Shown piece after piece: positions 23,328-31,838 of a stretch of 37,977 bases of DNA. This DNA comes from Microcaldota archaeon (GTDB taxonomy: Archaea > Micrarchaeota > Micrarchaeia > Micrarchaeales > CABMGC01): positions 1 to 37,977 of the forward strand of contig JAJYJW010000008.1 of NCBI GenBank assembly GCA_021789155.1, in the 5' to 3' direction. Every line of letters starts with the position of its first letter. Position 1 is the stretch's first letter. Made by a program: the position numbers and the translations under genes. A model generated the notes under the pieces. The model ran no database searches, was not told the DNA's origin, and saw only the letters and a list, made by a program, of their open reading frames with translations.

Positions 23328-24476
23328 ATGGAACTTAAACTGCAATTGCGCATGAATGCCGCATTTTCTTACGATGCGCAAAGCAGAGACATTCTCAAAA
23401 ATGGATTCTATGGTAGCGGCAGTAGCGCAGTCAAACTTTCAGATGAAGAATTGATGTATCTTATTGAAGTTAGGTCTGCCGAATGCTACAGGGAAGGCAA
23501 GATATTGCATGCAGAGGACGTTGTAAAGGGCATGAGTGCCAAAAAAAGGCTGCTGACGAGATATTTTGCATACAAGGATTGGAGAGATCGCGGGTTAGTC
23601 GCATTGAATGGAACTGTCAAAAAACCAAGTAGAACGAAAACAATGCTGAAGGATTACAGAAGCAAGAAAATCGACATGAAAAGATACAAGGCTTCTGCGA
23701 CGTTCTTCAGGGAAGATCTGGTTAGTATGATCTTCGACAACGAATCAGGAAAGAAACTCTACGACGAACAGTGGTTCGGGCAGTATGGAACATACAAGGC
23801 TGCAGACCACGGGCAATTCAACAAACTCGACATATTCGAAGCGATGTACTTGCTAGAGAACAAATCACTCCGAATTACGAATTCCGGAAAAAGGGAAATG
23901 CTTAAACTTGCAATTGCAAGGAGACCTGACTTCAAGAGGCTGTACGAAGTTTACAGGGATTGGAGAAGCCATGGCTACGTTGTTAAAACAGGGTTCAAAT
24001 TCGGTACGCATTTCAGGATATACATGCCTGGAGCATCGCCCGTGAGAAACGATAAATGGATCCATTCAAAGCACGTAATACAGGTGTTCCCTCGCGAAAC
24101 CAGATTATTGATATCTGAATGGGCACGGGCGATAAGGGTTGCGCATTCGGTAAGGAAAACATTCATACTCGCGATTCCGGGCAAAGGCACAGTTAGCAAG
24201 ATAGAACCAGATTTCACTTTATACCATAGGAGCAAAGGCAACACGGAAAACCCAAGGAATTCATCACCGCGATATGCAATGCTTGCGCTCAATGAAGACC
24301 AGTATATCGGCGGCAAGGAACTCGCAGGTGCGATAAAAAGCTCAAAAAAACACGGATTGGAACTGATATTGGGGATAGTTGATAGGGAAACCTCCGTTAC
24401 ATACTATAAAGTGAGGAACATTACTTTGCGAGGAAGCACGCACGAATATTACGAAATAGAATGGATGCAACCCTGA
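23328..24476 (+). CDS. endA: tRNA splicing endonuclease, fused three-unit (ARMAN-type)
   Basis: This cuts bulge-helix-bulge introns from tRNA precursors. The 382-residue protein is much longer than single-unit EndA (about 180). Residues 11-93 resemble an EndA N-terminal domain (LSDEELMYLIEVR, YFAYKDWRDRGLV) with no nuclease domain behind it. Residues 122-285 form a complete catalytic unit: N-domain, then RLYEVYRDWRSHGYVVKTGFKFG and the catalytic Tyr232, His246 and Lys277, with the same 31-residue His-Lys spacing as other archaeal EndA. Residues 288-367 resemble a C-terminal nuclease-type fold lacking the catalytic set. This matches the three-unit epsilon2 form reported from ARMAN archaea, which dimerises. 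It starts 35 nt after valS. Confidence 0.88.
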   Translation: MELKLQLRMNAAFSYDAQSRDILKNGFYGSGSSAVKLSDEELMYLIEVRSAECYREGKILHAEDVVKGMSAKKRLLTRYFAYKDWRDRGLVALNGTVKKPSRTKTMLKDYRSKKIDMKRYKASATFFREDLVSMIFDNESGKKLYDEQWFGQYGTYKAADHGQFNKLDIFEAMYLLENKSLRITNSGKREMLKLAIARRPDFKRLYEVYRDWRSHGYVVKTGFKFGTHFRIYMPGASPVRNDKWIHSKHVIQVFPRETRLLISEWARAIRVAHSVRKTFILAIPGKGTVSKIEPDFTLYHRSKGNTENPRNSSPRYAMLALNEDQYIGGKELAGAIKSSKKHGLELILGIVDRETSVTYYKVRNITLRGSTHEYYEIEWMQP

Positions 24477-24542
24477 CCTTTTCCCCTCTAAAACCCGAGA
24501 TATCTTTAAAAGATTATTCGTTTAGATATATACGGTGACCAA

Positions 24543-24821
24543 ATGTTGCTTTCGGAAATCTACCACATGGATATATACAGCGATAATGGCCAGTATCTTG
24601 GCGATGTTCAGGACATAGTGCTTGATTTAGAGAGGGCTGAAGCAAGCAGGCTTTTGACCGTTCCTTGGAAAAATGCAAAGGGCAATGCAAAATCAGTGTT
24701 GCAGCAAAAGAGCATACTCTACAAGAACGTGAAAAACGTTGGGGACGTAGTCTTAGTTTCTTCCGTTATGGGAGCTATATCTGAGAGCACGAAAGAAGAA
24801 GAAGCGGCACTTTCGAGATAA
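24543..24821 (+). CDS. PRC-barrel domain protein
   Basis: A 92-residue single-domain PRC-barrel protein, a small beta-barrel used for protein-protein contacts in ribosome maturation, photosynthesis and cell division factors. The strands MLLSEIYHMDIYS, GQYLGDVQDIVLD, ASRLLTVPWK, SILYKNVKNVGDVVLVS fit the family, and the gene ends with an acidic tail. GGTGA sits 4 nt before the ATG and CTTTAAAAG lies about 32 nt upstream, so both signal types are present. The thymidylate-kinase-like gene begins one base after its stop, which makes an operon and perhaps a physical partnership likely. Archaeal PRC-barrel proteins include CdpB-type division factors; this is shorter, and I cannot assign it further. 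Confidence 0.8.
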   Translation: MLLSEIYHMDIYSDNGQYLGDVQDIVLDLERAEASRLLTVPWKNAKGNAKSVLQQKSILYKNVKNVGDVVLVSSVMGAISESTKEEEAALSR

Positions 24822-24822
24822 A

Positions 24823-25668
24823 GTGGTTGCTTCCATGCTTGATGCTGTCAAGGAAAAGAAGATAGGCGAGCCTGTAGTAGTCAAAAACGACTTGCTTAAT
24901 GCATTCAAGCACGTAGAACCAAACAAGATAATCGAGAAGGGTTTGTTCTTAGTAATAGACGGCATAGACCTCGCTGGAAAAGACGTGCAGGGTGCTCTAC
25001 TTCTCGATTATTTCGCAAACAAACTACATAGAAATGCTATTCTTACCAGCGAACCTTCTACCAGCGACACCGGAAAGAAGATACGCCAGATAATAAGGCA
25101 GCGCAATTCTGCGACGAATGGGGAAAAACCATTCTCCCCTCTTGAAGTACAGTTGATGTTTACAATAGACCGCGGAATACATGTCATACATGAGATAGAA
25201 CCAGCAAGGAACGAAGGAAAAGACGTGATATGCATACGATACAGGATGTCGACAAAGGTATACGGAATGAGCTCTGGGATAGATGAGGCCATTCTAGATT
25301 TAGTCAACTCCGCTTACCCTGATCCTTCAGCGATGTTCCTGCTCGACGTAGATGTCGACACTGCATTGAAGCGTTTCAGCTCCAGAAACGTCGAGAGAGC
25401 GATATTCGAAAACAAAGAGTTCCTGGAAAACGCCAGAAAACTGTATCTCAGACTTGCGGGAAATACGAAGAATTGCTTTATCGTGGAGACGCCAAATAAG
25501 GAAGATTATTCAAAAGTTTCTTACGAAGAAGTAGCCCATGCAAAGTCGGTACTCGGCCAAGCGGCATCAAACCTTAGTGATGATGCGCTTAGGAGCATAT
25601 GCTCTGTGCATAAGAGGATAGTTGACTTGATAAATACCAAAGTCTTGGACCAGTCAATAAGGAGATAA
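24823..25668 (+). CDS. Thymidylate kinase-like protein with altered catalytic motifs
   Basis: The fold is that of dTMP kinase (P-loop nucleoside monophosphate kinase). The 281-residue protein is longer than the family norm (about 200), with about 40 extra residues in front and about 50 behind. The P-loop is GIDLAGKD (47-54): Asp replaces the Thr/Ser that normally binds Mg. The FTIDRGIH segment (113-120) matches the DRxxH site. The DRY element of dTMP kinases is instead CIRY (137-140), so its Asp is missing, while the following S-x-x-x-Y pattern is partly kept. This may be an inactive or re-purposed enzyme. The GTG at 24823 follows the PRC-barrel stop by one base; an ATG at 24835 is an alternative start. 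The canonical enzyme may be encoded elsewhere. Confidence 0.75.
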   Translation: MVASMLDAVKEKKIGEPVVVKNDLLNAFKHVEPNKIIEKGLFLVIDGIDLAGKDVQGALLLDYFANKLHRNAILTSEPSTSDTGKKIRQIIRQRNSATNGEKPFSPLEVQLMFTIDRGIHVIHEIEPARNEGKDVICIRYRMSTKVYGMSSGIDEAILDLVNSAYPDPSAMFLLDVDVDTALKRFSSRNVERAIFENKEFLENARKLYLRLAGNTKNCFIVETPNKEDYSKVSYEEVAHAKSVLGQAASNLSDDALRSICSVHKRIVDLINTKVLDQSIRR

Positions 25669-25712
25669 CATCTCGTATTAAGAAAGTTTTGCTCTAAACT
25701 ATATATGCTGTT

Positions 25713-25787
25713 GCTCCTATCGTCTAGTCCGGCCAAGGACTCAGGGCTTTCAACCCTGTAACTCGGGTTCAAATCCCGATGGGAGCA
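25713..25787 (+). tRNA. tRNA-Glu (anticodon TTC)
   Basis: A complete 75-nt cloverleaf without intron. The acceptor stem GCTCCTA pairs with TGGGAGC (one T-G pair), the D stem is GTC/GAC, the anticodon stem is CAGGG/CCCTG with loop CTTTCAA giving TTC, the T stem is TCGGG/CCCGA with loop TTCAAAT, and the discriminator is A. CCA is not encoded. A TTTT run follows at 25792, and a TATTAAG box lies about 32 nt upstream. Confidence 0.96.
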
Positions 25788-25809
25788 ATCTTTTCTAGAT
25801 TTCAAATGT

Positions 25810-26583
25810 TCATCTTAATTTCTTACTATGCCTGCCGTATTTCTTGCATGCATATATGCCGTATCCTGCGAAGCGGAAGAAGCGCATCCACTGCTTGAGA
25901 AGCGATGCGTTGAGATACGTAGATCTGAACCTTTTCTCGAAGATCATACCGAATCCAGATATCGTCTTCCAGAAACCGTCAATTGCCAGGTGGCTTCTGA
26001 AATCTTCCAGCGTATTCAGTTTAAAGCTCTCTGCGTGCACTCGCGTAAAGCCTGCTTTTCGAAATAGGTGCTTCCATTCTTTTGCTAGTAAAATCGTGAC
26101 GTTCGTACCCAGAGACGTTGCGAAATAGCGTTTCTCCTCTTCGCTTGGCTTATGTATATACGTAACCTCGTTGTCACAGAACGTGCCTTTGCCCTTCAGT
26201 ACGCGATATATCTCGGATGCTGCCTGCGATGCGTCTGTTAGGGAAAGCACCGATTCCGCGATGACAAAATCAAAACTGTTTGATTTGAATGGCAGTTTGC
26301 AGACATCTGCCCTGATGAATCTTATTCCGTAAATCCCCTGGGATTTCGCCCTTTTCCTAGCAGCTTGCAGCAGTTTGCCGCTTATGTCTACTGCGGTAAC
26401 CATGGCATTGAAACGTTTGGCCAACATGCAACTAGTGTATCCAGTGCCGCATCCGATTTCGAGCACCTTGTCGCCAGGTTTTAGCTTGCATGTACTCAGC
26501 ATCGCATTGGTCGCGCTAATGCCTCCGAAATGTTTGGTTATGCCTATAGTTTCCCATGCAACGTTTGGGGTCATTTTCTTCAA
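25810..26583 (-). CDS. Class I SAM-dependent methyltransferase (paralog A)
   Basis: A 257-residue UbiE-like methyltransferase. Motif I is LEIGCGTGY (41-49), followed by the acidic strand end VTAVDIS, the motif ADVCKLPFKSNSFDFVIAES (about 92-111) and RVLKGKG. The N-terminal ITKHFGG and the C-terminal FFRFAGYGIYACKK are shared with the divergent gene at 26687, so the two are paralogs. The start is the TTG at 26583, chosen because GGTGA lies 6 nt before it; the ATG at 26574 is the alternative. The substrate is unknown. Quinone, lipid or small-molecule methylation would fit the UbiE-like core and the neighbours, but this is inference. Confidence 0.85.
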   Translation of the reverse strand: MKKMTPNVAWETIGITKHFGGISATNAMLSTCKLKPGDKVLEIGCGTGYTSCMLAKRFNAMVTAVDISGKLLQAARKRAKSQGIYGIRFIRADVCKLPFKSNSFDFVIAESVLSLTDASQAASEIYRVLKGKGTFCDNEVTYIHKPSEEEKRYFATSLGTNVTILLAKEWKHLFRKAGFTRVHAESFKLNTLEDFRSHLAIDGFWKTISGFGMIFEKRFRSTYLNASLLKQWMRFFRFAGYGIYACKKYGRHSKKLR

Positions 26584-26686
26584 TGCAACTCACCCCTCTT
26601 TATCTCAAGATAGCAATAAAATCCTGTGTTTCGCATGCAGAATTTGATCAATCTCTTTTTATTGTTTCGCGTCCACAGAGTATTGT

Positions 26687-27442
26687 ATGGCCATGACGAA
26701 GAAACTCAGCATAATTCGTGTGTGGGAGAGCGTAGGTATAACGCAGCATTGGGGCGGACCATGGGCAACGAGACGCCTTGCGGAATTCTGCAAGATAGGA
26801 TATGGAACCAAGGTACTTGACGTTGGTTGCGGAACGGGATATGCAGCATGCGTTCTTGCAAAGAAATACGGTGCTGAGGTTACAGCGCTTGACGTGAGCA
26901 AGGACCTACTTTCAGAAGCAAGGAAACGCGCGAAACGTTTCAACGTACAGGACAGAGTTAGTTTCGTGCAAGCTAATGCACACCATCTGCCTTTCAGGAG
27001 TGGGAGTTTCGACGTTGTCATATCCGAATCTGTGCTCGCGTTCTGCGATGCGAAGAAGGTAGGTAAGGAAATCCGTAGAGTGCTGAAATCAGGCGGATTG
27101 TTCGGCAGCAATGAAGCTACTTTCTTGAAGAAAGTGTCGAAAGAGTATGAAGAGGTTTTTAGGCATGGATTAGGCGGAAAGTTTTTCGCACATACTGAAA
27201 GGGAATGGAAGAGCATTTACAAATCTGTAGGATTTGAGGTTTTACATTCAGAAGCGCACCGTGAAACGCCCATGGATGATTTCATGAGCCACATGGTGAT
27301 AGACGGCCCGTGGGCCTTCATGAAGAGAGTTGGAGTCGTTTTTGATCCGAAATTAAGATGGATACTGAATCCTACCATGATACGAAGGATATTTGACCTG
27401 ATGAACTACGCAGGATATGGTTTGTATATATGCAAGAAATGA
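26687..27442 (+). CDS. Class I SAM-dependent methyltransferase (paralog B)
   Basis: A 251-residue paralog of the gene at 25810, transcribed in the opposite direction. It shows GITQHWGG (18-25), LDVGCGTGY (44-52), VTALDVS, LPFRSGSFDVVISES and YAGYGLYICKK at the C-terminus. Similarity runs end to end, including the C-terminal region after the Rossmann fold, which suggests an inverted gene duplication. Start ATG 26687 lies about 27 nt after a TTTTTATTG box. It ends 2 nt from the convergent ICMT-like gene. Its product and the paralog probably act on related substrates. Confidence 0.85.
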   Translation: MAMTKKLSIIRVWESVGITQHWGGPWATRRLAEFCKIGYGTKVLDVGCGTGYAACVLAKKYGAEVTALDVSKDLLSEARKRAKRFNVQDRVSFVQANAHHLPFRSGSFDVVISESVLAFCDAKKVGKEIRRVLKSGGLFGSNEATFLKKVSKEYEEVFRHGLGGKFFAHTEREWKSIYKSVGFEVLHSEAHRETPMDDFMSHMVIDGPWAFMKRVGVVFDPKLRWILNPTMIRRIFDLMNYAGYGLYICKK

Positions 27443-27444
27443 GC

Positions 27445-28119
27445 CTACCAGAGATAGGGGATTAACCTGTATCTCACATCTTTGGCATACGCTTTGTAGC
27501 CCTTGAGCTCATGCATGAGCATATTGTCCTCTAGATAAGTCCTCAGCAGAATCAGCAAATCCACAACGAGGGCAATTATCATCGCGCTCGGCGAGCCCAG
27601 TATCATTGGCATTGCGGTTATGAACAGCAAGATGCCCACATATCCAGGGTGCCTTATTTTGGCATATGGGCCTTTTACCGCAACCTTTTGCCTGGGATCT
27701 ATCCTCGCAGTGGTGTAGAAATATTTATTGGAAAGCATGGCCCACAGCACCAGCCCATCGCCACAGACAAACATCAAAGACCCTAAGGCGATGACTGGAA
27801 GACCCCAAATAACTATTCCTGCGCGGGCATCGAGTCCCGCAGCAACGAAAATGCCAAACAATCCAATCGCATACAATGAAGCGATGGCTATATCCCAGCC
27901 CTTTGTGCCTTTTTTTGTCTCGCTGCGTTCTCTTGCTATGTCCGATGCATTCTTCGCAACCATCACGATAAAATTAACCAGAAGAACCATGAAATAAATG
28001 GCGAAAACGAGCCATGCTCTGGTGAACTGCAAGCTACCAGCCAATACAAAAAACAGAAGCATACTTACAACGAGCATGCCAAAGACCTGACCAATTCGTT
28101 TCAAAAGTTTCCAGTCCAT
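27445..28119 (-). CDS. Isoprenylcysteine carboxyl methyltransferase-like membrane protein
   Basis: A 224-residue integral membrane methyltransferase of the ICMT/PEMT group. There are about five or six hydrophobic helices, and the C-terminal SAM-binding signature is clear: GPYAKIRHPGYVGILL (about 149-164) followed by RTYLEDNMLMHELKGYKAYAKDVRYRLIP. The family methylates lipid-like or prenyl-cysteine substrates at the membrane. It begins 9 nt after the stop of the SAM synthetase gene on the same strand, so cofactor synthesis and use are probably co-expressed. Prokaryotic members mostly have unknown substrates; protein prenylation is not expected in this organism. Confidence 0.85.
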   Translation of the reverse strand: MDWKLLKRIGQVFGMLVVSMLLFFVLAGSLQFTRAWLVFAIYFMVLLVNFIVMVAKNASDIARERSETKKGTKGWDIAIASLYAIGLFGIFVAAGLDARAGIVIWGLPVIALGSLMFVCGDGLVLWAMLSNKYFYTTARIDPRQKVAVKGPYAKIRHPGYVGILLFITAMPMILGSPSAMIIALVVDLLILLRTYLEDNMLMHELKGYKAYAKDVRYRLIPYLW

Positions 28120-28128
28120 ACCTAATCC

Positions 28129-29322
28129 CTAAAACAACTCATATTTGCCGTTTGTTATCTCCATGGAAAGTTCGCAGATATGCTCAAGATGGTAATCTGC
28201 TATATACCTGAGCTTTCCCTTTATGTTTTCGAATTTTTTCCTATCTGCGCCTATTTCGATTTGGAATACTTTCGGCATGTCTATGCGGCTACCTATTTCA
28301 CCGACTATCGCCACCTTGCATTCTGCTATATCATTATACTGTTTAACACAGTCTTCAGCGACATTCCTTGCAAGCACGTTGTAGATTTTCCCTATGTGGT
28401 TAACCGGATTCTTGCCTGCTGCAGCCTCAAGGCTCATGTTCCTGAAAGGGGTTATTAACCCATTAATGCGATTGCCCCTGCCCACCTCCCCGTCGTCCCC
28501 GGACTCGCAGCTCAATCCGGTTGCAGTGAGGTAGATATTGCCTTTTTCTACTTCGTCGCCCACATTCACTTTGACGGTTACGCCTCTGCCCGCGACGTGC
28601 TTCGCACGAGACATTATGTCATGCTCTACTCGCTCCTTCGCTTTTTCATACGCTTCGATATTTTTGATGAACTTTGAAACGAATGCAATAGCAACTGTCA
28701 GCGAAATCTCTTTTCCATTGCGTACCCCAAGCACTTTAATGTCCTCTCCGACTTCCGGAGCTTGCCTTTTGTAGTGATTGCCGTTGAGATACTGCTCAGT
28801 GTCAAGCACCAATTTTTCAAGCAGAGTGAATGGCGCGAACCCGATTCCGAACGAGGTATCATTTGCATATGGAACTCTTACATGTGAGAAAAGCCCTTTA
28901 AGCTCTGAACTTCCCTCCCTCAATTTCGAAATGAAGTCGACATCATTTTCAACATCCAGAAATCTAGTTTTAGATTCCATGAATTCTCTGGCACTTTCCA
29001 TGACTATGTCGTTAACAGGAATATTCACAGGCCCTATTTTCGCTGTTGCCCTTCCGGCAACGATAACCTCGATCTTCTTCTTAATGCTTCCGTGACCAAA
29101 TCCCACTGATGAGCTTCCCCCGACAATCAACCCTTTATCTATGTTGTAATGCTGTATGCTGCCCGTCTTGTTAATGTATTCGCGGGCAAGGCTTCTGCCC
29201 GCATTTTCTACGATGCCGTCGATTAGAGTATCTGGATGCCCAATTCCTTTTCTTTCCGCGAATTCAATTTTTAGGCTCTCGGCTAGAGGCCCACCTATGC
29301 GCGAAACCGTAACATCTGACAT
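28129..29322 (-). CDS. mat: S-adenosylmethionine synthetase, archaeal type
   Basis: This makes SAM from methionine and ATP. The 397-residue protein is the archaeal MAT form, unrelated in sequence to bacterial MetK at first sight. It has [17 protein letters not shown] (18-34), [14 protein letters not shown] (58-71), [42 protein letters not shown] and [17 protein letters not shown]. Length and motif order are normal. The ATG at 29322 is about 25 nt from a TAAAAAC box, giving a leaderless transcript. It is followed by the ICMT-like gene and lies near two other methyltransferases. Confidence 0.95.
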   Translation of the reverse strand: MSDVTVSRIGGPLAESLKIEFAERKGIGHPDTLIDGIVENAGRSLAREYINKTGSIQHYNIDKGLIVGGSSSVGFGHGSIKKKIEVIVAGRATAKIGPVNIPVNDIVMESAREFMESKTRFLDVENDVDFISKLREGSSELKGLFSHVRVPYANDTSFGIGFAPFTLLEKLVLDTEQYLNGNHYKRQAPEVGEDIKVLGVRNGKEISLTVAIAFVSKFIKNIEAYEKAKERVEHDIMSRAKHVAGRGVTVKVNVGDEVEKGNIYLTATGLSCESGDDGEVGRGNRINGLITPFRNMSLEAAAGKNPVNHIGKIYNVLARNVAEDCVKQYNDIAECKVAIVGEIGSRIDMPKVFQIEIGADRKKFENIKGKLRYIADYHLEHICELSMEITNGKYELF

Positions 29323-29341
29323 GATTCTAATTGAACGCGTA

Positions 29342-29354
29342 TGTTTTTATCTCA
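29342..29354 (-). promoter_or_regulatory. TATA box of the SAM synthetase gene
   Basis: The minus strand reads GAGATAAAAACAT, centred about 25 nt before the ATG at 29322. Confidence 0.45.
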
Positions 29355-29364
29355 TTCAGTTTCT

Positions 29365-30231
29365 TCAGTGCGCTGAGAAAGTGTCCATTTTCTGCCTGCC
29401 GGTGAAGAACCTGTAAAGAAGCACACCGTCTACCACAAAAACCAATGCAAGGAATGCGTACGCCATGTTAGCGGCTACATGAAGCTGCGAAATCAATAGG
29501 CTTGATAACGCGTACGCTACGACCCATCCATCAAAACTCATGCACACCCTTCTGAATGTTTCTGGTTTTATGTTCTTCGCTAGGAGCATGCCTAGAGGAA
29601 GGCCTATCAATACGGGAGGAGCTATGGCCGTGAATATGTCGAGACTCTGCACGCTTATTATGCCTAAGAGGAAATAGCTTGCGAGAGTCATGTACGATTC
29701 TACTACCCTTATTTGTGCTAGCGCTGCCTTGAATTCCTCCTTTATCATGCCTTGGTTATTCCAAAACAATGCTATTGGAGGCCCAGATATAGTAGTAAGA
29801 GAATACAGGGTGCCTATGCCAAACCCTAAAGCCAGTCCTGCACGCTTTTCCTTCTTTATCGGTTTCCTTATTCCTGACGCTTGCAGCAATATCAGCGGGA
29901 GAAGTATTGCGTAAACCACAAGCTTCAATGTACTTGAAGGGATTAGGCTTAATCCCAAACTCCCCACGGCAACACCTGGTATCACCATCACTGCTATAGG
30001 CAATACGCGTTTGAATGTTGCAAGTATGTGCTTTTTTCCCGCTAACCCAAGCATTATGGTGTTGATTAATGCTTCGAGCAAGGCATACGCAGGATTCAAT
30101 ATCTTGTTTGTTTCTACGAGAAGGGCTATCGGCACGGATATTGAGGAATATCCATAACCCAAACCTCCATTTACCATTGACGCAACAAATGAAAGAATCA
30201 CGAAGAATATAAAAGTGTCTAAAGAGAGCAT
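29365..30231 (-). CDS. TauE/SafE family membrane permease
   Basis: A 288-residue transporter of the TauE/SafE family, usually linked to export of sulfite, sulfoacetate or other organosulfur or organic anions. About eight hydrophobic helices are visible, arranged as two similar halves. The N-terminal ASMVNGGLGYGYSSISVP and the second-half GFGIGTLYSLTTISGPPIALFWNNQG carry the family's glycine-rich signatures. It lies upstream of SAM synthetase on the same strand, 42 nt away, but that gene has its own TATA box. A link between sulfur transport and methionine or SAM metabolism is possible but rests only on position. Confidence 0.85.
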   Translation of the reverse strand: MLSLDTFIFFVILSFVASMVNGGLGYGYSSISVPIALLVETNKILNPAYALLEALINTIMLGLAGKKHILATFKRVLPIAVMVIPGVAVGSLGLSLIPSSTLKLVVYAILLPLILLQASGIRKPIKKEKRAGLALGFGIGTLYSLTTISGPPIALFWNNQGMIKEEFKAALAQIRVVESYMTLASYFLLGIISVQSLDIFTAIAPPVLIGLPLGMLLAKNIKPETFRRVCMSFDGWVVAYALSSLLISQLHVAANMAYAFLALVFVVDGVLLYRFFTGRQKMDTFSAH

Positions 30232-30339
30232 TCATACACCGATACATTTACAGATTAATTGCTTATAATGTATTATAATTAATATATAAATGTTACGTGC
30301 TGCTAGTTATGTGAATATTCTATTTTTGAATGACTCACG

Positions 30340-30849
30340 TTACCCTTCTTTAATCGCAAAACTTCTGTATATGCTTCGATAAAACCAGAAAACGCTGACT
30401 AGAAGGAGGATTACCAAAGTTATTATGGAAGGTATAAGGAATGAAGTGTCTTGGGTTACGAAAGTAATTGTTATTATTGCGTTAAGTATTGATATGTACA
30501 GCAAAGATATCGTATACACGGTAAATACTTTGTTTATTACTTTCCCTTCAAGCTTAGGGTTATTTTCCATGCCCAGTCTGTAGACAAATGATGGCAGATT
30601 CAACAGATATGGATATTTTTCAAGAATGGTGTACCTATAACGCAGTATCAACAGAAGAAGAATGAAAACCCCTGAGAACAGCGTAGGGACTAACCATATT
30701 GCAGTACTGCTTAAATGCGCGAATTTAGGATAAAAGTAGATTATTGCCGAAACTGCAAGCAAATTCAGCACGAATCCTATCGCTATCAAGTATCTTGCTG
30801 CTTTTGATAACGGATAATGCTTTACCTTCAGTTTCTGCGCAAATAACAT
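30340..30849 (-). CDS. Hypothetical membrane protein with four helices
   Basis: I do not recognise the family. The 169-residue protein has four predicted transmembrane helices (about 20-42, 50-70, 108-128 and 136-156) with a loop of about 35 residues between the second and third, containing RYRYTILEKYPYLLNLPSFVYRLG. Both ends are basic, which suggests cytoplasmic termini. No catalytic motif is seen. A TTTTTATAAAG box on the minus strand about 24 nt upstream supports the start at 30849 and independent transcription. The 108-base gap to the TauE gene is A/T-rich and holds that gene's promoter but no other gene I can see. Confidence 0.7.
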   Translation of the reverse strand: MLFAQKLKVKHYPLSKAARYLIAIGFVLNLLAVSAIIYFYPKFAHLSSTAIWLVPTLFSGVFILLLLILRYRYTILEKYPYLLNLPSFVYRLGMENNPKLEGKVINKVFTVYTISLLYISILNAIITITFVTQDTSFLIPSIITLVILLLVSVFWFYRSIYRSFAIKEG

Positions 30850-30919
30850 GATTTACTTTCGGACATTCTTTATAAAAACATTAGCTTGGTTATTTCAATT
30901 GCATCATTTTCTTACAACA

Positions 30920-30930
30920 CAATAAATATG
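30920..30930 (+). promoter_or_regulatory. TATA box of the radical SAM gene
   Basis: CAATAAATATG, centred 32 nt upstream of the ATG at 30957; a leaderless transcript is expected. Confidence 0.45.
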
Positions 30931-30956
30931 TTGAAACACAATGATTTACGAAGCAT

Positions 30957-31838
30957 ATGGAAGTTAAGGAGATAATTGCAAAGAACATGCTTGTCAAGTC
31001 CAAATTACCCGATGCGGATTACGTGGTTAATCCCTATACTGGATGCGAATTCGGATGCTCTTACTGCTACGCAAGCTTTATGAGCAAATTTGTAAACCAG
31101 CCAATTTCAAACTGGGGCAATTACGTTTATGCGAAAGTCAACGCAATAGAAGTTTTCAAGAAGGATCTGGAGAAGATGAAAAGCTCAGAACGAAATTCAT
31201 CAATATTATTCAGCTCCGTCACTGACTGCTATCAGGGCATAGAAGCAAAATACAAGCTAACCAGAGGTATGCTGCAGCTTCTCGCGGATTTTGAATATCC
31301 TGGGGAAGTGGGGATACTTACCAAATCATCGATGATAACAAGGGATATAGACATAATCAGGAGGCTGAAGAATCCAGACATAGGGATGACCATCACGACC
31401 TCTGATGACAAGCTCAGTCGGTTCCTGGAAGCGCATGCTACAGCTTCAAGCGCAAGGATAGCGACATTGAAGAAGCTGCATGACGAAGGAATAACGCCTT
31501 ACGCGTTCATCGGGCCTTTATTGCCGCATTTTAGATACAAGCCTGAGTTGCTCGATGATTTATTCGCGAAACTCAAGAATGCAGGGGTCAATTCAATCTA
31601 CGTCGAACACATAAATTTAAGCAATTACATAAAAGTAAGGCTTTTCGACGCGATAAACGACGAGCCTGAAGAAGTGAAGAAAGTATACATGAATGCTGAA
31701 AGCGATGAGCATAGGAAAGCGCTTGATGAAATAGTAAGTAGATTGGTAGATAAGCACGGGCTAACGCTAAGAGAGGGGGAAGTTCTCTACCACAACAGGG
31801 AAAAAGGCGGTTGGAAGGACAGTTGGCCTACAAAATAG
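30957..31838 (+). CDS. Radical SAM protein, SplB-like
   Basis: A 293-residue radical SAM enzyme. The cluster motif is C-x3-C-x2-C with Cys30, Cys34 and Cys37 inside NPYTGCEFGCSYCYA, typical of the SPL/Rv2578c-like branch. Later segments that fit are FSSVTDCYQGIE, GEVGILTKSS, MTITTSDD and TPYAFIGPLLP. Family members include spore photoproduct lyase, but this branch in archaea has no established substrate, and the photoproduct role cannot be assumed. The start is supported by a TATA box at 32 nt. Its stop codon abuts that of the convergent mini-protein with no spacer. Confidence 0.88.
   Translation: MEVKEIIAKNMLVKSKLPDADYVVNPYTGCEFGCSYCYASFMSKFVNQPISNWGNYVYAKVNAIEVFKKDLEKMKSSERNSSILFSSVTDCYQGIEAKYKLTRGMLQLLADFEYPGEVGILTKSSMITRDIDIIRRLKNPDIGMTITTSDDKLSRFLEAHATASSARIATLKKLHDEGITPYAFIGPLLPHFRYKPELLDDLFAKLKNAGVNSIYVEHINLSNYIKVRLFDAINDEPEEVKKVYMNAESDEHRKALDEIVSRLVDKHGLTLREGEVLYHNREKGGWKDSWPTK

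Noticed and set aside
26659-27216. 185-residue minus-strand open frame
   Set aside because: It is a shadow of methyltransferase B, whose SAM motifs are intact on the plus strand.
25810-27442. Methyltransferase pair as part of a restriction-modification system
   Set aside because: The motifs are UbiE-like small-molecule type, with no DPPY/NPPY DNA-methylase motif, target recognition domain or nuclease partner.
30232-30339. Possible small RNA in the A/T-rich gap
   Set aside because: Only A/T-rich promoter-like sequence is visible, with no stable GC stem or C/D box pair.
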